64,000 nucleotides of DNA from Veillonella sp. VA139. GTDB lineage: Bacteria > Bacillota > Negativicutes > Veillonellales > Veillonellaceae. Positions 17,440-25,996 of the stretch are shown in pieces. The notes under the pieces were generated by a model. It was not told where the DNA came from and did not search any database. It saw only the letters and a list, made by a program, of their open reading frames with translations. The position numbers and the translations under genes are program-made. Positions within the stretch are counted from its first letter, which is position 1. Every line of letters begins with the position of its first letter. The stretch covers positions 94,362 to 158,361 of the forward strand of contig NZ_RQVL01000003.1 in the NCBI RefSeq assembly GCF_003992005.1, written 5' to 3'.

Positions 17440-19989
17440 ATGTACCGATTTCAGGTCAACGGTGTTTGGCGAGAGGTAGAAGAAGATAAACGATTAATGG
17501 ATTATCTTCGTGACGATCTACGTTTAACTGGAACAAAGGATGGTTGTAGTGCAGGTGCTTGTGGAGCTTGTACAATTCTCATTGATGGAAAAAAGGTAAA
17601 AGCTTGTATAGGCAAAGTTTCACAAATGGAAGGTAAATCAATTATTACGATTGAAGGCCTTACTGAACGTGAAAAAGAAGTGTATGTATATGCGTTTGCG
17701 GAGTGTGGAGCTGTGCAATGTGGTTTCTGTATTCCAGGCATGATTATCAGTGCTAAAGCATTATTAGATACTACACTAGAGCCTACGAGAGCAGCTGTTC
17801 AAAAAGCTTTACTGGGCAATATTTGTCGTTGTACAGGATACGTAAAGATTGAAGATGCTATTTTATTAGCAGCTCGTATGTTTAAAGAGAATGCACCTGT
17901 TCCTAAAAATGATGCAGACGGTACGGTCGGGTCTCGGTTGCATCGTGTTGATGCGATGGAGAAAGCATTGGGTACAGGTTTATACGTAGATGATATGGTA
18001 GTGGATGGCATGATTTATGCAAAAGCTATTCGCTCTAAATATCCAAGGGCTCGTGTAGATGCAATTCATATTGAAGAAGCCTTGGCACATCCTCAATGCG
18101 TGACAGTATTAACAGCCAAAGATGTACCTTTTAATAAAACCGGTCATATTGTTCCAGATTGGGACGTAATGATCGCAGAAGGAGATATCACTCGCTATGT
18201 AGGTGATGCCATTGCAGTAGTTGCGGTAAAAGAAAAACAATATTTACAAGAAGTATGTAATCTAGTGACTGTAGACTATACAGAATTGACACCTGTAGTC
18301 ACTCCAGAAGAGGCTTTAGCAGAAGGAGCGCCTCAATTACATCCGAATGGTAATATTTTGTCGCATCAATCATTAAGTCGTGGTAATGCAGATGAAGCAA
18401 TTGCCAATGCGGCGCATGTGGTTACTCGTCATTATTCTACACCACAAACGGACCATGCATTTATGGAACCTGAATGTGCTATTGCAGTGAAAACTGAAGA
18501 TGGCATTCAACTCTATACAGGTAGCCAAAGTATATATGATGATCAACGTGAAGTGGCTCGCATGTTGGAGTTGGATGTATCCAAAGTAAAAGTCCACAGC
18601 ATGCTAGTAGGTGGCGGATTTGGCGGTAAAGAAGATATGAGTGTGCAACATCATGCAGCACTTGTAGCCTGGAAAACGGGACTTCCAACGAAAGTACAGT
18701 TAACTCGACAAGAAAGTTTAGAAGTACATACAAAACGCCATGCTATGGAAATGGATATCACTACAGCTTGTGATGCAGAAGGTAAATTAGTAGCTACAAA
18801 AGTAAAAATTGTTTCTAATTGTGGAGCTTATGCGTCTTTAGGTGGACCAGTATTACAACGGGCAGGTACACACTCTAGCGGACCATATAATTTTGAAAAC
18901 TTCTCCATGGATGGTATTTGTGTATATACGAATACAGTGCCTGGTGGTGCATTCCGTGGATTTGGTGTAACACAAACGATTTTTGGGCAAGAAGTGAATA
19001 TTGATTTACTAGCTAAAGAAGTAGGTATGGATCCTTGGGAATTCCGCTATAAAAATGCGGTACGACCTGGTGATTACTTACCAAATGGACAAGTATGTAC
19101 TCCAGATACAGGCATTGTGGAATGTTTGGAAGCCGTTAAAGATTCATATTATGCCAGCGATCGTACAGGGCTTGCCATTTGTATGAAAAATAGTGGTGTT
19201 GGTGTAGGTTTGCCAGATACAGGACGTGTTATCCTAGAGGTTCGTGACGGCAAGGTTCGTATTCGTACATCCGCAGCTTGTATTGGTCAAGGTGTAGGTA
19301 CAGTGGCGGCACAAATCGTTGTAGAAGCTACAAAACTTTCACCAGAACAAATTGTAGTAGAAGCACCAGATACCGAGCGTACGCCAAATTCTGGTACCAC
19401 TACTGCATCTCGACAAACGGTATTTACAGGGGAAGCAACACGTAGAGCAGCCGAAAAATTGGCAGAATTATTGAAAACTCAAACGTTAGCAGACCTTGAA
19501 GGAAAAGAAATATACGAAGAGTTCCTAGGTGTTACGGATCCATTCGATTCGGACAAACAACATCCTAAGAGTCATGTGGCTTATGGGTATGGAGCTTGCG
19601 TAGCTACGATTGGAGATGATAACAAGGTAAGTGAAATTCATGTAGCTTATGATGTAGGACGAGTGGTGAACCCTCAATCTTGTGAAGGCCAAGTTGAAGG
19701 TGGCACAATCATGGGGATGGGATATGGTGTAACAGAAGACTTCAAATACAATGAAGGTAAGGTAGTTACCAAATATGGCACATTAGGCTTGTTAAGAGCT
19801 ACACAACGCCCAGAAATCAAATGTACATTCATAGAAAAAGGTACGCCAGACCAATATGCATATGGTGCTAAAGGTATTGGGGAAATCAGTAGTATTCCAA
19901 TTGCTCCAGCTATTGCAAATGCATACAATCGTTTGGACGGTATGGAACGTTGTTCTTTACCACTTGAGAAAACTGGATATCGAAAATAA
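17440..19989 (+). CDS. xdhD: fused selenium-type xanthine dehydrogenase (XdhD-like)
   Basis: An 849-residue molybdenum hydroxylase with iron-sulfur and molybdopterin domains in one chain and no FAD domain. Residues 1-150 bind two [2Fe-2S] clusters (GCSAGACGACTILIDG, CGFCIPGM, NICRCTGY). From about 165 the molybdenum domain follows, with GGGFGGKED, GGAFRGFG, CIGQGVGTVA and the catalytic glutamate in YGAKGIGEIS. Length and layout fit the selenium-dependent hydroxylase group found beside YqeB/YqeC. It probably interconverts uric acid and xanthine or acts on a related purine. RBS GGAGGGAGG precedes it, 18 bases after hyuA. Confidence 0.92.
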   Translation: MYRFQVNGVWREVEEDKRLMDYLRDDLRLTGTKDGCSAGACGACTILIDGKKVKACIGKVSQMEGKSIITIEGLTEREKEVYVYAFAECGAVQCGFCIPGMIISAKALLDTTLEPTRAAVQKALLGNICRCTGYVKIEDAILLAARMFKENAPVPKNDADGTVGSRLHRVDAMEKALGTGLYVDDMVVDGMIYAKAIRSKYPRARVDAIHIEEALAHPQCVTVLTAKDVPFNKTGHIVPDWDVMIAEGDITRYVGDAIAVVAVKEKQYLQEVCNLVTVDYTELTPVVTPEEALAEGAPQLHPNGNILSHQSLSRGNADEAIANAAHVVTRHYSTPQTDHAFMEPECAIAVKTEDGIQLYTGSQSIYDDQREVARMLELDVSKVKVHSMLVGGGFGGKEDMSVQHHAALVAWKTGLPTKVQLTRQESLEVHTKRHAMEMDITTACDAEGKLVATKVKIVSNCGAYASLGGPVLQRAGTHSSGPYNFENFSMDGICVYTNTVPGGAFRGFGVTQTIFGQEVNIDLLAKEVGMDPWEFRYKNAVRPGDYLPNGQVCTPDTGIVECLEAVKDSYYASDRTGLAICMKNSGVGVGLPDTGRVILEVRDGKVRIRTSAACIGQGVGTVAAQIVVEATKLSPEQIVVEAPDTERTPNSGTTTASRQTVFTGEATRRAAEKLAELLKTQTLADLEGKEIYEEFLGVTDPFDSDKQHPKSHVAYGYGACVATIGDDNKVSEIHVAYDVGRVVNPQSCEGQVEGGTIMGMGYGVTEDFKYNEGKVVTKYGTLGLLRATQRPEIKCTFIEKGTPDQYAYGAKGIGEISSIPIAPAIANAYNRLDGMERCSLPLEKTGYRK

Positions 19990-20017
19990 TCAGTAGGGAA
20001 GAGAGTGTACTAAATCT

Positions 20018-20092
20018 ATGAAGTTCGATGGTGTAGTAATAGAGGGAGTGCTTGCTACACCATCAGATGATGTAAAAAAATTCAAAACATGA
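20018..20092 (+). CDS. possible 24-residue leader peptide or remnant between xdhD and the permease
   Basis: An ATG at 20018 opens 24 codons (starting MKFDGVVIEGV and ending FKT) that stop at 20090. A perfect 10-bp inverted repeat, GATGGTGTAG (20027-20036) with 20055-20064, lies inside it. The RBS is weak and distant (AGGGAAGAGAG). It could be a leader peptide, a degraded gene or chance. It is listed because its reading frame and hairpin coincide exactly in the gap before the transporter. Confidence 0.25.
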   Translation: MKFDGVVIEGVLATPSDDVKKFKT

Positions 20093-20141
20093 TATAAGCA
20101 TAGGACTAGTATATTCTATTAAGTAATATGAGGTGATTCAT

Positions 20142-21542
20142 ATGGCACATCAAATTCAGGGTGTTAATCATGTAGATGGAATGCTACCGATTCCGAAATT
20201 GTTTGCTTACGGTTTACAACACGTGTTGGCAATGTATGCAGGGGCTGTAGCGGTTCCCATCATCATAGCACAGGCTATGGGTTTATCAGACGAGCAGCTG
20301 ATTCAATTAATTAATGCGGATTTATTTACTTGTGGCATTGCCACATTGATTCAAACGCTAGGGTTTTGGAAAATTGGTGCAAAAATTCCATTAATTCAAG
20401 GGATTACATTTGCCGCTGTGTCACCAATGATTTTAATTGGTCAAGAACATGGTATGACAAGTATCTACGGAGCCGTTATTGTGGCGGGGATAGTCACATT
20501 TTTAATTTCCCATCTGTTTAGCCGTTTAATCCGGTTTTTTCCACCTATAGTAACAGGTACTATTATTACAATTATTGGTATTACATTAATGCCTGTATCC
20601 GTTCGTTGGATAGGGGGAGGTAACCCTAGTTCACCGGACTTCGCTAATCCTATTAACTTGTTATTAGCTACGTTAACATTAGCTATCGTAGTAGCAGTGT
20701 ATCGATTTGGCAAAGGATTCTGGAGTAATGTTGCAGTCCTTGTAGGTCTAGTCGCTGGTACGCTAGTATCCATGGCATTAGGTGTTGCAAATTTAGGTGC
20801 AGTTGGTAAAGCAGAATGGTTTGCCATCGTAACACCATTAGCATTTGGCATGCCAACCTTTGAAATTTCATCTATTATTTCCATGGTTATTGTTATGCTT
20901 GTAGTAATGACAGAAACCACTGGTGATTGTATAGCTATTGGTGAAATTGTTGAGAAACCAATAGGTAAGAAAGAATTAGCTGCTTGCTTACGTGCAGATG
21001 GTTTTGCAACGATGATTGGTGGTTTCTTAAATAGTTTTCCACATACAGCATTCGCGCAAAACGTAGGTTTAGTAGCCGTAACTAATGTAAAAAGCCGTTT
21101 CGTAGTAGCTGCATCTGGTGTTATCTTAGTATTATTAGGTTTATTCCCTAAAATGGCGGCCGTTGTGGCAAGTATCCCTAATCCTGTATTAGGTGGTGCT
21201 GGTGTAGCTATGTTCGGTATGATTATCGCTAGTGGTATTCGTTCTTTATCTAAAGTACAATTTGACGGCACTTACAATCTTATGATTGTGGCGATTAGTA
21301 TTGGTGTGAGCATGATTCCATTAGCAGTACCAACATTCTATAATCATTTCCCTGAATGGTTAAAAATTGTCCTTCATAGTGGGATTACATTTGGTAGCTT
21401 AATGGCAGTATTTCTTAATGTATTGTTAAATGGTTACGGAAGTGAAACACATGTAGTACAAACAACACGCCGTGAAAAGGCGATTGCCAGATTAGATAAA
21501 TGGAAAGCAGAACGAAAAATTCGTAGAAAACAATCTATTTAA
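20142..21542 (+). CDS. NCS2-family xanthine/uric acid permease
   Basis: A 466-residue inner-membrane nucleobase-cation symporter with about 14 membrane segments. Family signatures seen are FAYGLQHVLAMYAGAVAVPIII at the start, QGITFAAVSPMI, the transmembrane glutamate region MTETTGDCIAIGEI and NSFPHTAFAQNVGLVAVTNVKSR. The last places it with xanthine/uric acid rather than uracil carriers. The ATG at 20142 follows TGAGGTGA; a GTG at 20133 lies within that site. Standing directly after the xanthine dehydrogenase gene, it is the probable entry point of the purine substrate. Confidence 0.93.
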   Translation: MAHQIQGVNHVDGMLPIPKLFAYGLQHVLAMYAGAVAVPIIIAQAMGLSDEQLIQLINADLFTCGIATLIQTLGFWKIGAKIPLIQGITFAAVSPMILIGQEHGMTSIYGAVIVAGIVTFLISHLFSRLIRFFPPIVTGTIITIIGITLMPVSVRWIGGGNPSSPDFANPINLLLATLTLAIVVAVYRFGKGFWSNVAVLVGLVAGTLVSMALGVANLGAVGKAEWFAIVTPLAFGMPTFEISSIISMVIVMLVVMTETTGDCIAIGEIVEKPIGKKELAACLRADGFATMIGGFLNSFPHTAFAQNVGLVAVTNVKSRFVVAASGVILVLLGLFPKMAAVVASIPNPVLGGAGVAMFGMIIASGIRSLSKVQFDGTYNLMIVAISIGVSMIPLAVPTFYNHFPEWLKIVLHSGITFGSLMAVFLNVLLNGYGSETHVVQTTRREKAIARLDKWKAERKIRRKQSI

Positions 21543-21617
21543 AAACATGCTATATATGGTTAGAGTTAGGTTACATATATAAGTGCTTTCTTTATAGAGA
21601 AAGTGGCACGAAAATAG

Positions 21618-21660
21618 GTAAGCACCAATTATATGTATAATTGGTGCTTACTTTGTTTTT
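21618..21660. terminator. strong terminator between convergent genes
   Basis: A perfect 16-bp stem (21618-21633 with 21636-21651) around a two-base loop, followed by TTTGTTTTT on the plus strand. AAAATAG on the left gives a shorter T-run for the minus-strand gene, so it may act both ways. Confidence 0.9.
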
Positions 21661-21699
21661 GCATATGTGATATTCTAGTTATAAGAGTTGTTAGTGTTG

Positions 21700-22848
21700 T
21701 CAGTTTTGTAATAAATCTAAGCTGTTTAATATAGTATTTACCTCATCAGCTGTGTTCTGGTAACCAAAGGAAAAGCGAACAGTGCCTCTAGGATAGGTGC
21801 CCAGTACTTGATGAGCTGTAGGAGCACAGTGCAAGCCAACTCTAGTAATAATATGATAATTTTGTTCTAGATTGTGTGCCAGTTCCGCTGGATCACAATG
21901 AGTAGGAGAAATAGAAATCACCGCTGTCCGATTGTGAATATCGGGAATACCGTGAATCGTATACTTCGGAAGTTCTTGTAATCCACATAGAAATTGTTTG
22001 GTCAAAGATAATTCGTGTTGGTAAATGCGATCGATGCCTACTGTATGGAGATGGGATAAACTAGCATGAAGACCGATAATGCCAGGGATATTAGGCGTGC
22101 CAGGTTCAAAGCGATCGGGAAAGGTAGTGGGAATCTCTAAGGTGTGAGAAAAACTACCAGTACCACCACTTAGTAGTGGCTGTATTTGATGGGCTACATC
22201 TTTGGTAAGGAGAAACCCACCAATCCCTTGGGGTCCCAATAATCCTTTATGGCCGGTAAAGCAAAGGATGTCAATGTTCATCTCTTTCATATGGATAGGT
22301 AAGATACCAGCAGATTGGGCAGCATCTACGATACACAATAGATTATGTTCTTTACAAAATGCACCAATTTCGGCAATGGGTTGAATGGTACCACATACAT
22401 TAGACACATGAGTCACTAGAATGGCCTTTGTAGTAGGCAAGAGAAGTGATTCTAAGGTAGAGGTAATCATTTCACCTTGAGGTGTGCTTGGAATGGTGGA
22501 GTAAGATACACCTTTCATAGATAATTGATGGAGTGGGCGCATCACTGCGTTATGCTCCAAGCTGGAAATTAGGAGGTGATCACCAGCGGAGAAAAGACCT
22601 TGTAAGACCATGTTTAGACTAGTGGTCACATTGGGAGTAAAGATGACGTATTTTGGACTAGGTCCACCTAATAGTTGTTGTAACTGTTGGCGTGTTTCTA
22701 GGATCAAACGTTCCACTTGGTACGCATCTTCGTTAGAGGAGCGATGAACAGAAGCTCCATTATAGGAAATGTAATCATACATAGCTTGCGCTACAGTTGG
22801 CGCTTTCGGGAAAGAGGTACTGCTATTATCTGCATAGATAGACTTCAT
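21700..22848 (-). CDS. cysteine-desulfurase-like aminotransferase class V enzyme, selenium-linked
   Basis: A 382-residue PLP enzyme of the NifS/Csd group. Visible are YADNSSTSFPKAPTV at the start, LEHNAVMRP, the aspartate in IVDAAQSAGILPI and the PLP lysine in ILCFTGHKGLLGPQG. The C-terminal segment VGLHCAPTAHQVLGTYPRGTVRFSFG contains the mobile-loop cysteine. In this context (YedE, YedF, DUF3343 next door) it probably mobilises selenium or sulfur for the labile selenium of the molybdenum hydroxylases. Start chosen at 22848, where AAAAGGAG lies upstream; a longer in-frame start exists but is unsupported. It diverges from yedE. Confidence 0.88.
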   Translation of the reverse strand: MKSIYADNSSTSFPKAPTVAQAMYDYISYNGASVHRSSNEDAYQVERLILETRQQLQQLLGGPSPKYVIFTPNVTTSLNMVLQGLFSAGDHLLISSLEHNAVMRPLHQLSMKGVSYSTIPSTPQGEMITSTLESLLLPTTKAILVTHVSNVCGTIQPIAEIGAFCKEHNLLCIVDAAQSAGILPIHMKEMNIDILCFTGHKGLLGPQGIGGFLLTKDVAHQIQPLLSGGTGSFSHTLEIPTTFPDRFEPGTPNIPGIIGLHASLSHLHTVGIDRIYQHELSLTKQFLCGLQELPKYTIHGIPDIHNRTAVISISPTHCDPAELAHNLEQNYHIITRVGLHCAPTAHQVLGTYPRGTVRFSFGYQNTADEVNTILNSLDLLQN

Positions 22849-22882
22849 AATTATAACTCCTTTTAATATGTATATTATATTT

Positions 22883-22911
22883 AGTATAAAGTAATGCGTA
22901 CAAAATATCAA
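22883..22911 (-). promoter_or_regulatory. promoter of the cysteine-desulfurase-like gene
   Basis: On the minus strand TTGATA (22911-22906), 17 bases, TATACT (22888-22883). A second overlapping pair, TTGTAC and TATAAT with an 18-base spacer, is also possible. Confidence 0.6.
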
Positions 22912-22967
22912 TTTGTAGGGGCCAAAGTAAACTAGTCGAAGAGGTAATGTTTAGTAGGAGAGATACT

Positions 22968-24020
22968 ATGAGTGGAGTAAGTGAAAAGCAAAGAATTATT
23001 ATTGCTGGATTAATTATTGGTGCGATTGCTAGTTTGTTAGTGCTAGCGGGAAACCCACAAAACATGGGTTTTTGTATTGCCTGTTTTATTCGTGATTCTG
23101 TAGGAGGCTTGGGTCTGCATAGAGCAGCACCAGTACAATACATTCGTCCAGAGATTATTGGATTAGTGTTAGGAGCCTTTGTATTATCTTGGTTCCGTGG
23201 GGAGAGATCGGCTAAAGGTGGTTCCGCTCCAGCAACACGATTTACCTTAGGGTTCTTTACTATGATTGGCTGTCTTATTTTCTTAGGATGCCCATTCCGT
23301 ATGATTTTGCGCTTAGCAGGTGGTGACTGGAATGCAATTATGGGTCTATTAGGATTCACAGGTGGTATTGCAGTAGGTACAGTATTTTTAAAACGTGGTT
23401 ATTCCTTGGGTAGAACGTACATTGTATCTAAAATGGATTCCTCTATTATGCCAGCAGCACAGGTGATTCTATTAGGTCTTGTGGTGGCAGCGCCAGCGTT
23501 CATTTTCTTTACTGAAAAAGGTCCAGGTGCCATTCATGCTCCATTGTGGATTTCTTTAGCAGCTGGTTTAGTAGTAGGTGGCTTGGCACAATATAGCCGT
23601 CTTTGTATGGTAGGTGGTATCCGAGATATCATTTTATTTAAAGAAACAAAATTAATTCTTGGTTTTATTGCGATTCTTGTAGCAGCATTCCTAGTGAACA
23701 TTTCCGTTGGCAACTTCCATCCTGGTTTTGTGAAACAACCAATTGCGCATACAGATGGATTGTGGAACTTCTTAGGTATGGCTCTAGCAGGTTTATGCTG
23801 TACATTAATGGGTGGATGTCCATTACGTCAACTTATCTTATCTGGTGAAGGTAATTCCGATTCTATGATTACAGTAGTAGGCTTAGCAGCAGGTGCAGCA
23901 TTTGCACATAATTTTGGTTTAGCTGCATCTGGTACTGGAGTTCCAGTGGCGGGCCAAATTGCAGTAGGTGTAGGCTTTGTGATTGCTTTGGTAATTGCTG
24001 TTAAAAATCTGCGTAAATAG
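22968..24020 (+). CDS. yedE: YedE-family selenium-linked membrane transporter
   Basis: A 350-residue integral membrane protein with about ten membrane segments, in the YeeE/YedE fold that carries sulfur or, as proposed for this subgroup, selenium species. Conserved cysteine elements occur twice, as expected for the internal repeat: GFCIACFIRD and FLGCPFRMILRLAGGDWN in the first half, YSRLCMVGGIRD and LMGGCPLRQLILSGEGNSD in the second. RBS TAGGAG precedes the ATG at 22968; an upstream ATG at 22947 has poor spacing. It heads the unit yedE-yedF-DUF3343. Confidence 0.9.
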   Translation: MSGVSEKQRIIIAGLIIGAIASLLVLAGNPQNMGFCIACFIRDSVGGLGLHRAAPVQYIRPEIIGLVLGAFVLSWFRGERSAKGGSAPATRFTLGFFTMIGCLIFLGCPFRMILRLAGGDWNAIMGLLGFTGGIAVGTVFLKRGYSLGRTYIVSKMDSSIMPAAQVILLGLVVAAPAFIFFTEKGPGAIHAPLWISLAAGLVVGGLAQYSRLCMVGGIRDIILFKETKLILGFIAILVAAFLVNISVGNFHPGFVKQPIAHTDGLWNFLGMALAGLCCTLMGGCPLRQLILSGEGNSDSMITVVGLAAGAAFAHNFGLAASGTGVPVAGQIAVGVGFVIALVIAVKNLRK

Positions 24021-24038
24021 AAGACATAGGAGGTAAGT

Positions 24039-24239
24039 ATGATTGATGTAAGAGGACTATCTTGTCCCGAACCCGTTATTATGGTACAAAAAGCAATGGC
24101 ATCAGATGACAGTGAATATACTGTACAATCTGACTCCAAAACCGCGGTAGAAAATATTACTCGATTTGTAGTAGCTCAAGGATATACAATTGTATCTAAA
24201 GAGGAGAACGGTGAGTATATTCTCACTATCACAAAATAG
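24039..24239 (+). CDS. yedF: YedF/TusA-like sulfur- or selenium-carrier protein
   Basis: A 66-residue TusA-fold protein. The defining motif is RGLSCPEPVIMVQKAM with the carrier Cys9 and following proline. RBS GGAGG lies seven to eight bases before the ATG. It sits 18 bases after yedE and directly before a DUF3343 gene, the usual selenium-metabolism trio, so it likely relays reduced selenium from uptake or desulfurase to the cofactor-assembly proteins. This role is a comparative-genomics inference for the family, not proven here. Confidence 0.9.
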   Translation: MIDVRGLSCPEPVIMVQKAMASDDSEYTVQSDSKTAVENITRFVVAQGYTIVSKEENGEYILTITK

Positions 24240-24240
24240 T

Positions 24241-24489
24241 ATGGAATATGTAGCAACGTTTTATTCTCACTTTGGGGCTATCCAATTTGAACAATTTTGT
24301 AAGCAAGCATCGATTGCGGTGCACTTACAACCTGTTCCAAGGTGGCTAAGCTCCTCATGTGGCACATGTGCCATATTCCAAGTGGATCTGTGTATTGTGG
24401 AGAACATTCCTGAAGATATTTTAGAGGATATAGAACAGGTTGTAGAAAAACAAGCAGAAGGGTATAAAGAAGTCTACACAAGTGGGTAA
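24241..24489 (+). CDS. DUF3343 protein (putative Se/S transferase)
   Basis: An 82-residue DUF3343 protein, the small partner repeatedly found with YedE and YedF in selenium-using bacteria. The fold-typical start EYVATFYSHFGAIQFEQF is followed by VPRWLSSSCGTCAIF, which carries the conserved paired cysteines. The ATG at 24241 follows the yedF stop by one base and lacks its own RBS. An in-frame GTG at 24211, five bases after GAGGAG, could add ten residues and overlap yedF. The family start argues for 24241, with translation coupled to yedF. Confidence 0.82.
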   Translation: MEYVATFYSHFGAIQFEQFCKQASIAVHLQPVPRWLSSSCGTCAIFQVDLCIVENIPEDILEDIEQVVEKQAEGYKEVYTSG

Positions 24490-24522
24490 ATGATATCTGT
24501 GATATATCTGAAGTAAATACAT

Positions 24523-24600
24523 TAGGCATATATAACGTATTCTCTAACAGCGTGGATTCATCAGCATTAGAAATCGTTTGTATATGCCTATTTTCTTTTA
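24523..24600 (+). terminator. possible terminator with a large loop after the selenium trio
   Basis: TAGGCATATA (24523-24532) pairs perfectly with 24581-24590 and is followed by TTTTCTTTTA. The 48-base loop is unusually long for an intrinsic terminator. Confidence 0.5.
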
Positions 24601-24761
24601 CTATCTATGGATATGGAATAGATGATAGTATATAAAAAGTAACGTTATATGGGGTGTAGTTATCATAAACTATAAGAAGTATCATATATAAATCATATAC
24701 CAAAGAGGGCTATACATGATACAATAAGAATATAGATGTGTTGTAGTAAGGAGGTATAAGT

Positions 24762-25550
24762 ATGCTTATGTTTATGCAAGTGCAACAGCCTAAAACAGTA
24801 GAAGAGGCACATGCACTCATGGTGAAGCAAAAGATGGCGCCTGTCTTAGCAGGTGGTTGTTGGACACGATTGGGAAATCGTAAATGGCCTATGGTAATTG
24901 ACTTGTCTGAATTAGGTCTCCGTTATATTGAGGAGGACGAAACGGAATACCGCATTGGCGCCATGGCTACACAACGGGATGTAGAGGTATATGAACCATT
25001 TAAAACATTCTGTAGAGGAGTGCTCCCAAAAGCTGTGAAAGATATTTTAGGTGTTCAATTCCGGAGTATGGCTACTATGGGGGGATCGGTAGCAGCGAAA
25101 TTCGGATTCTCTGACATTATTCCTGCCTTATTAGCATTGCGAGCAGAGGTGCGTTTGTTTGAAGCGGGCCGTATGCCCATAGAACAATACTTAACCTATG
25201 GAACAAGAGATTTATTGCTTGAAATCATTGTACCAAAACAAGAAGTACCGGTAGGGATTGAAGCATTGCGGAAATCGATTTCAGATTTTCCTTATTTAAC
25301 GGGCTCTGTTCGATTAGATGATCAAGGCTACTCCGTATATATTGGTTGTCGACCAGGAAAACCAGCATTAGCAGCAAAAGCTTGCCAGGTAATCAATGAA
25401 AAAGGATTAGATGCTTTGGATGAAGCGGTAACCTTGATTCAAGAGGAATTATCCTTTCAAAGTAACTCACATGCAGGTGCAGAGTATCGCTTAGAGATGG
25501 CAAAAAACATGTTTAAACGATTGGTAAAAGAGGTGGCACAATGGAAATAA
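24762..25550 (+). CDS. xdhB: molybdenum hydroxylase FAD-binding subunit
   Basis: A 262-residue FAD subunit of a xanthine-dehydrogenase/CO-dehydrogenase-type enzyme. The FAD-binding elements appear as PVLAGGCWTRLGNR (an unusual form of the AGGTDL motif) and ATMGGSVAAKFGFSDIIPALLAL. RBS AAGGAGG stands nine bases before the ATG. It is the first gene of a three-gene operon and overlaps the iron-sulfur gene by ten bases. It passes electrons from the iron-sulfur subunit to NAD or another acceptor. The substrate of the complex (xanthine, hypoxanthine or another heterocycle) is not defined by sequence. Confidence 0.88.
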   Translation: MLMFMQVQQPKTVEEAHALMVKQKMAPVLAGGCWTRLGNRKWPMVIDLSELGLRYIEEDETEYRIGAMATQRDVEVYEPFKTFCRGVLPKAVKDILGVQFRSMATMGGSVAAKFGFSDIIPALLALRAEVRLFEAGRMPIEQYLTYGTRDLLLEIIVPKQEVPVGIEALRKSISDFPYLTGSVRLDDQGYSVYIGCRPGKPALAAKACQVINEKGLDALDEAVTLIQEELSFQSNSHAGAEYRLEMAKNMFKRLVKEVAQWK

Positions 25551-25996
25551 TGTTACAAGTGAACGGAGTGAAACGAAAAGTTCTCATCGAAACAGATGAA
25601 ATGTTATTGGAAACATTACGTAACTTAGGCTTTTATAGTGTGCGTTGCGGTTGTGATACGACAAATTGCGGTCTATGCACTGTATGGGTAGATGGAGATC
25701 CTATGTTGTCTTGTGCGTATCCAACTTTCAGAGCGGTAGGTCACGAGATTACTACCCTAGAAGGCGTAGCGGAAGAGGCGGCTCATTTAGCGGATTGTTT
25801 GGCTGAAGAAGGGGCTGATCAATGTGGCTACTGTACAACAGGTATGATGATGAGTGCCATAGCCTTAAGCCGTAAATATCCAAATGCTACTGATGAGGAA
25901 ATTAAAGCTTACCTAAACAATAATTTATGCCGTTGTACTGGATATGAATCTCATATGCGGGGGATTCGTAAGTTTTTAGGAGGCAGAACACTATGA
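25541..25996 (+). CDS. xdhC: molybdenum hydroxylase [2Fe-2S] subunit
   Basis: A 151-residue two-cluster iron-sulfur subunit. The plant-type cluster is in RCGCDTTNCGLCTVWVDG and the second cluster uses QCGYCTTGMMM and NNLCRCTGYESH. It overlaps its neighbours on both sides (ten bases with the FAD gene, four with the molybdenum gene), typical of a stoichiometric complex. Note that xdhC in the E. coli sense means this iron-sulfur subunit, not the XdhC maturation chaperone encoded at 30484-31513. Confidence 0.93.
   Translation: MEIMLQVNGVKRKVLIETDEMLLETLRNLGFYSVRCGCDTTNCGLCTVWVDGDPMLSCAYPTFRAVGHEITTLEGVAEEAAHLADCLAEEGADQCGYCTTGMMMSAIALSRKYPNATDEEIKAYLNNNLCRCTGYESHMRGIRKFLGGRTL

Noticed and set aside
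19990..20141. Possible purine or xanthine riboswitch before the permease
   Set aside because: Neither the conserved three-way junction bases of the purine riboswitch nor another known purine-sensing fold could be recognised; only a simple inverted repeat is present.
20465..21271. 268-codon minus-strand frame opposite the purine permease
   Set aside because: The plus-strand permease is unmistakable, and the antisense frame lacks a start site and resembles no family.
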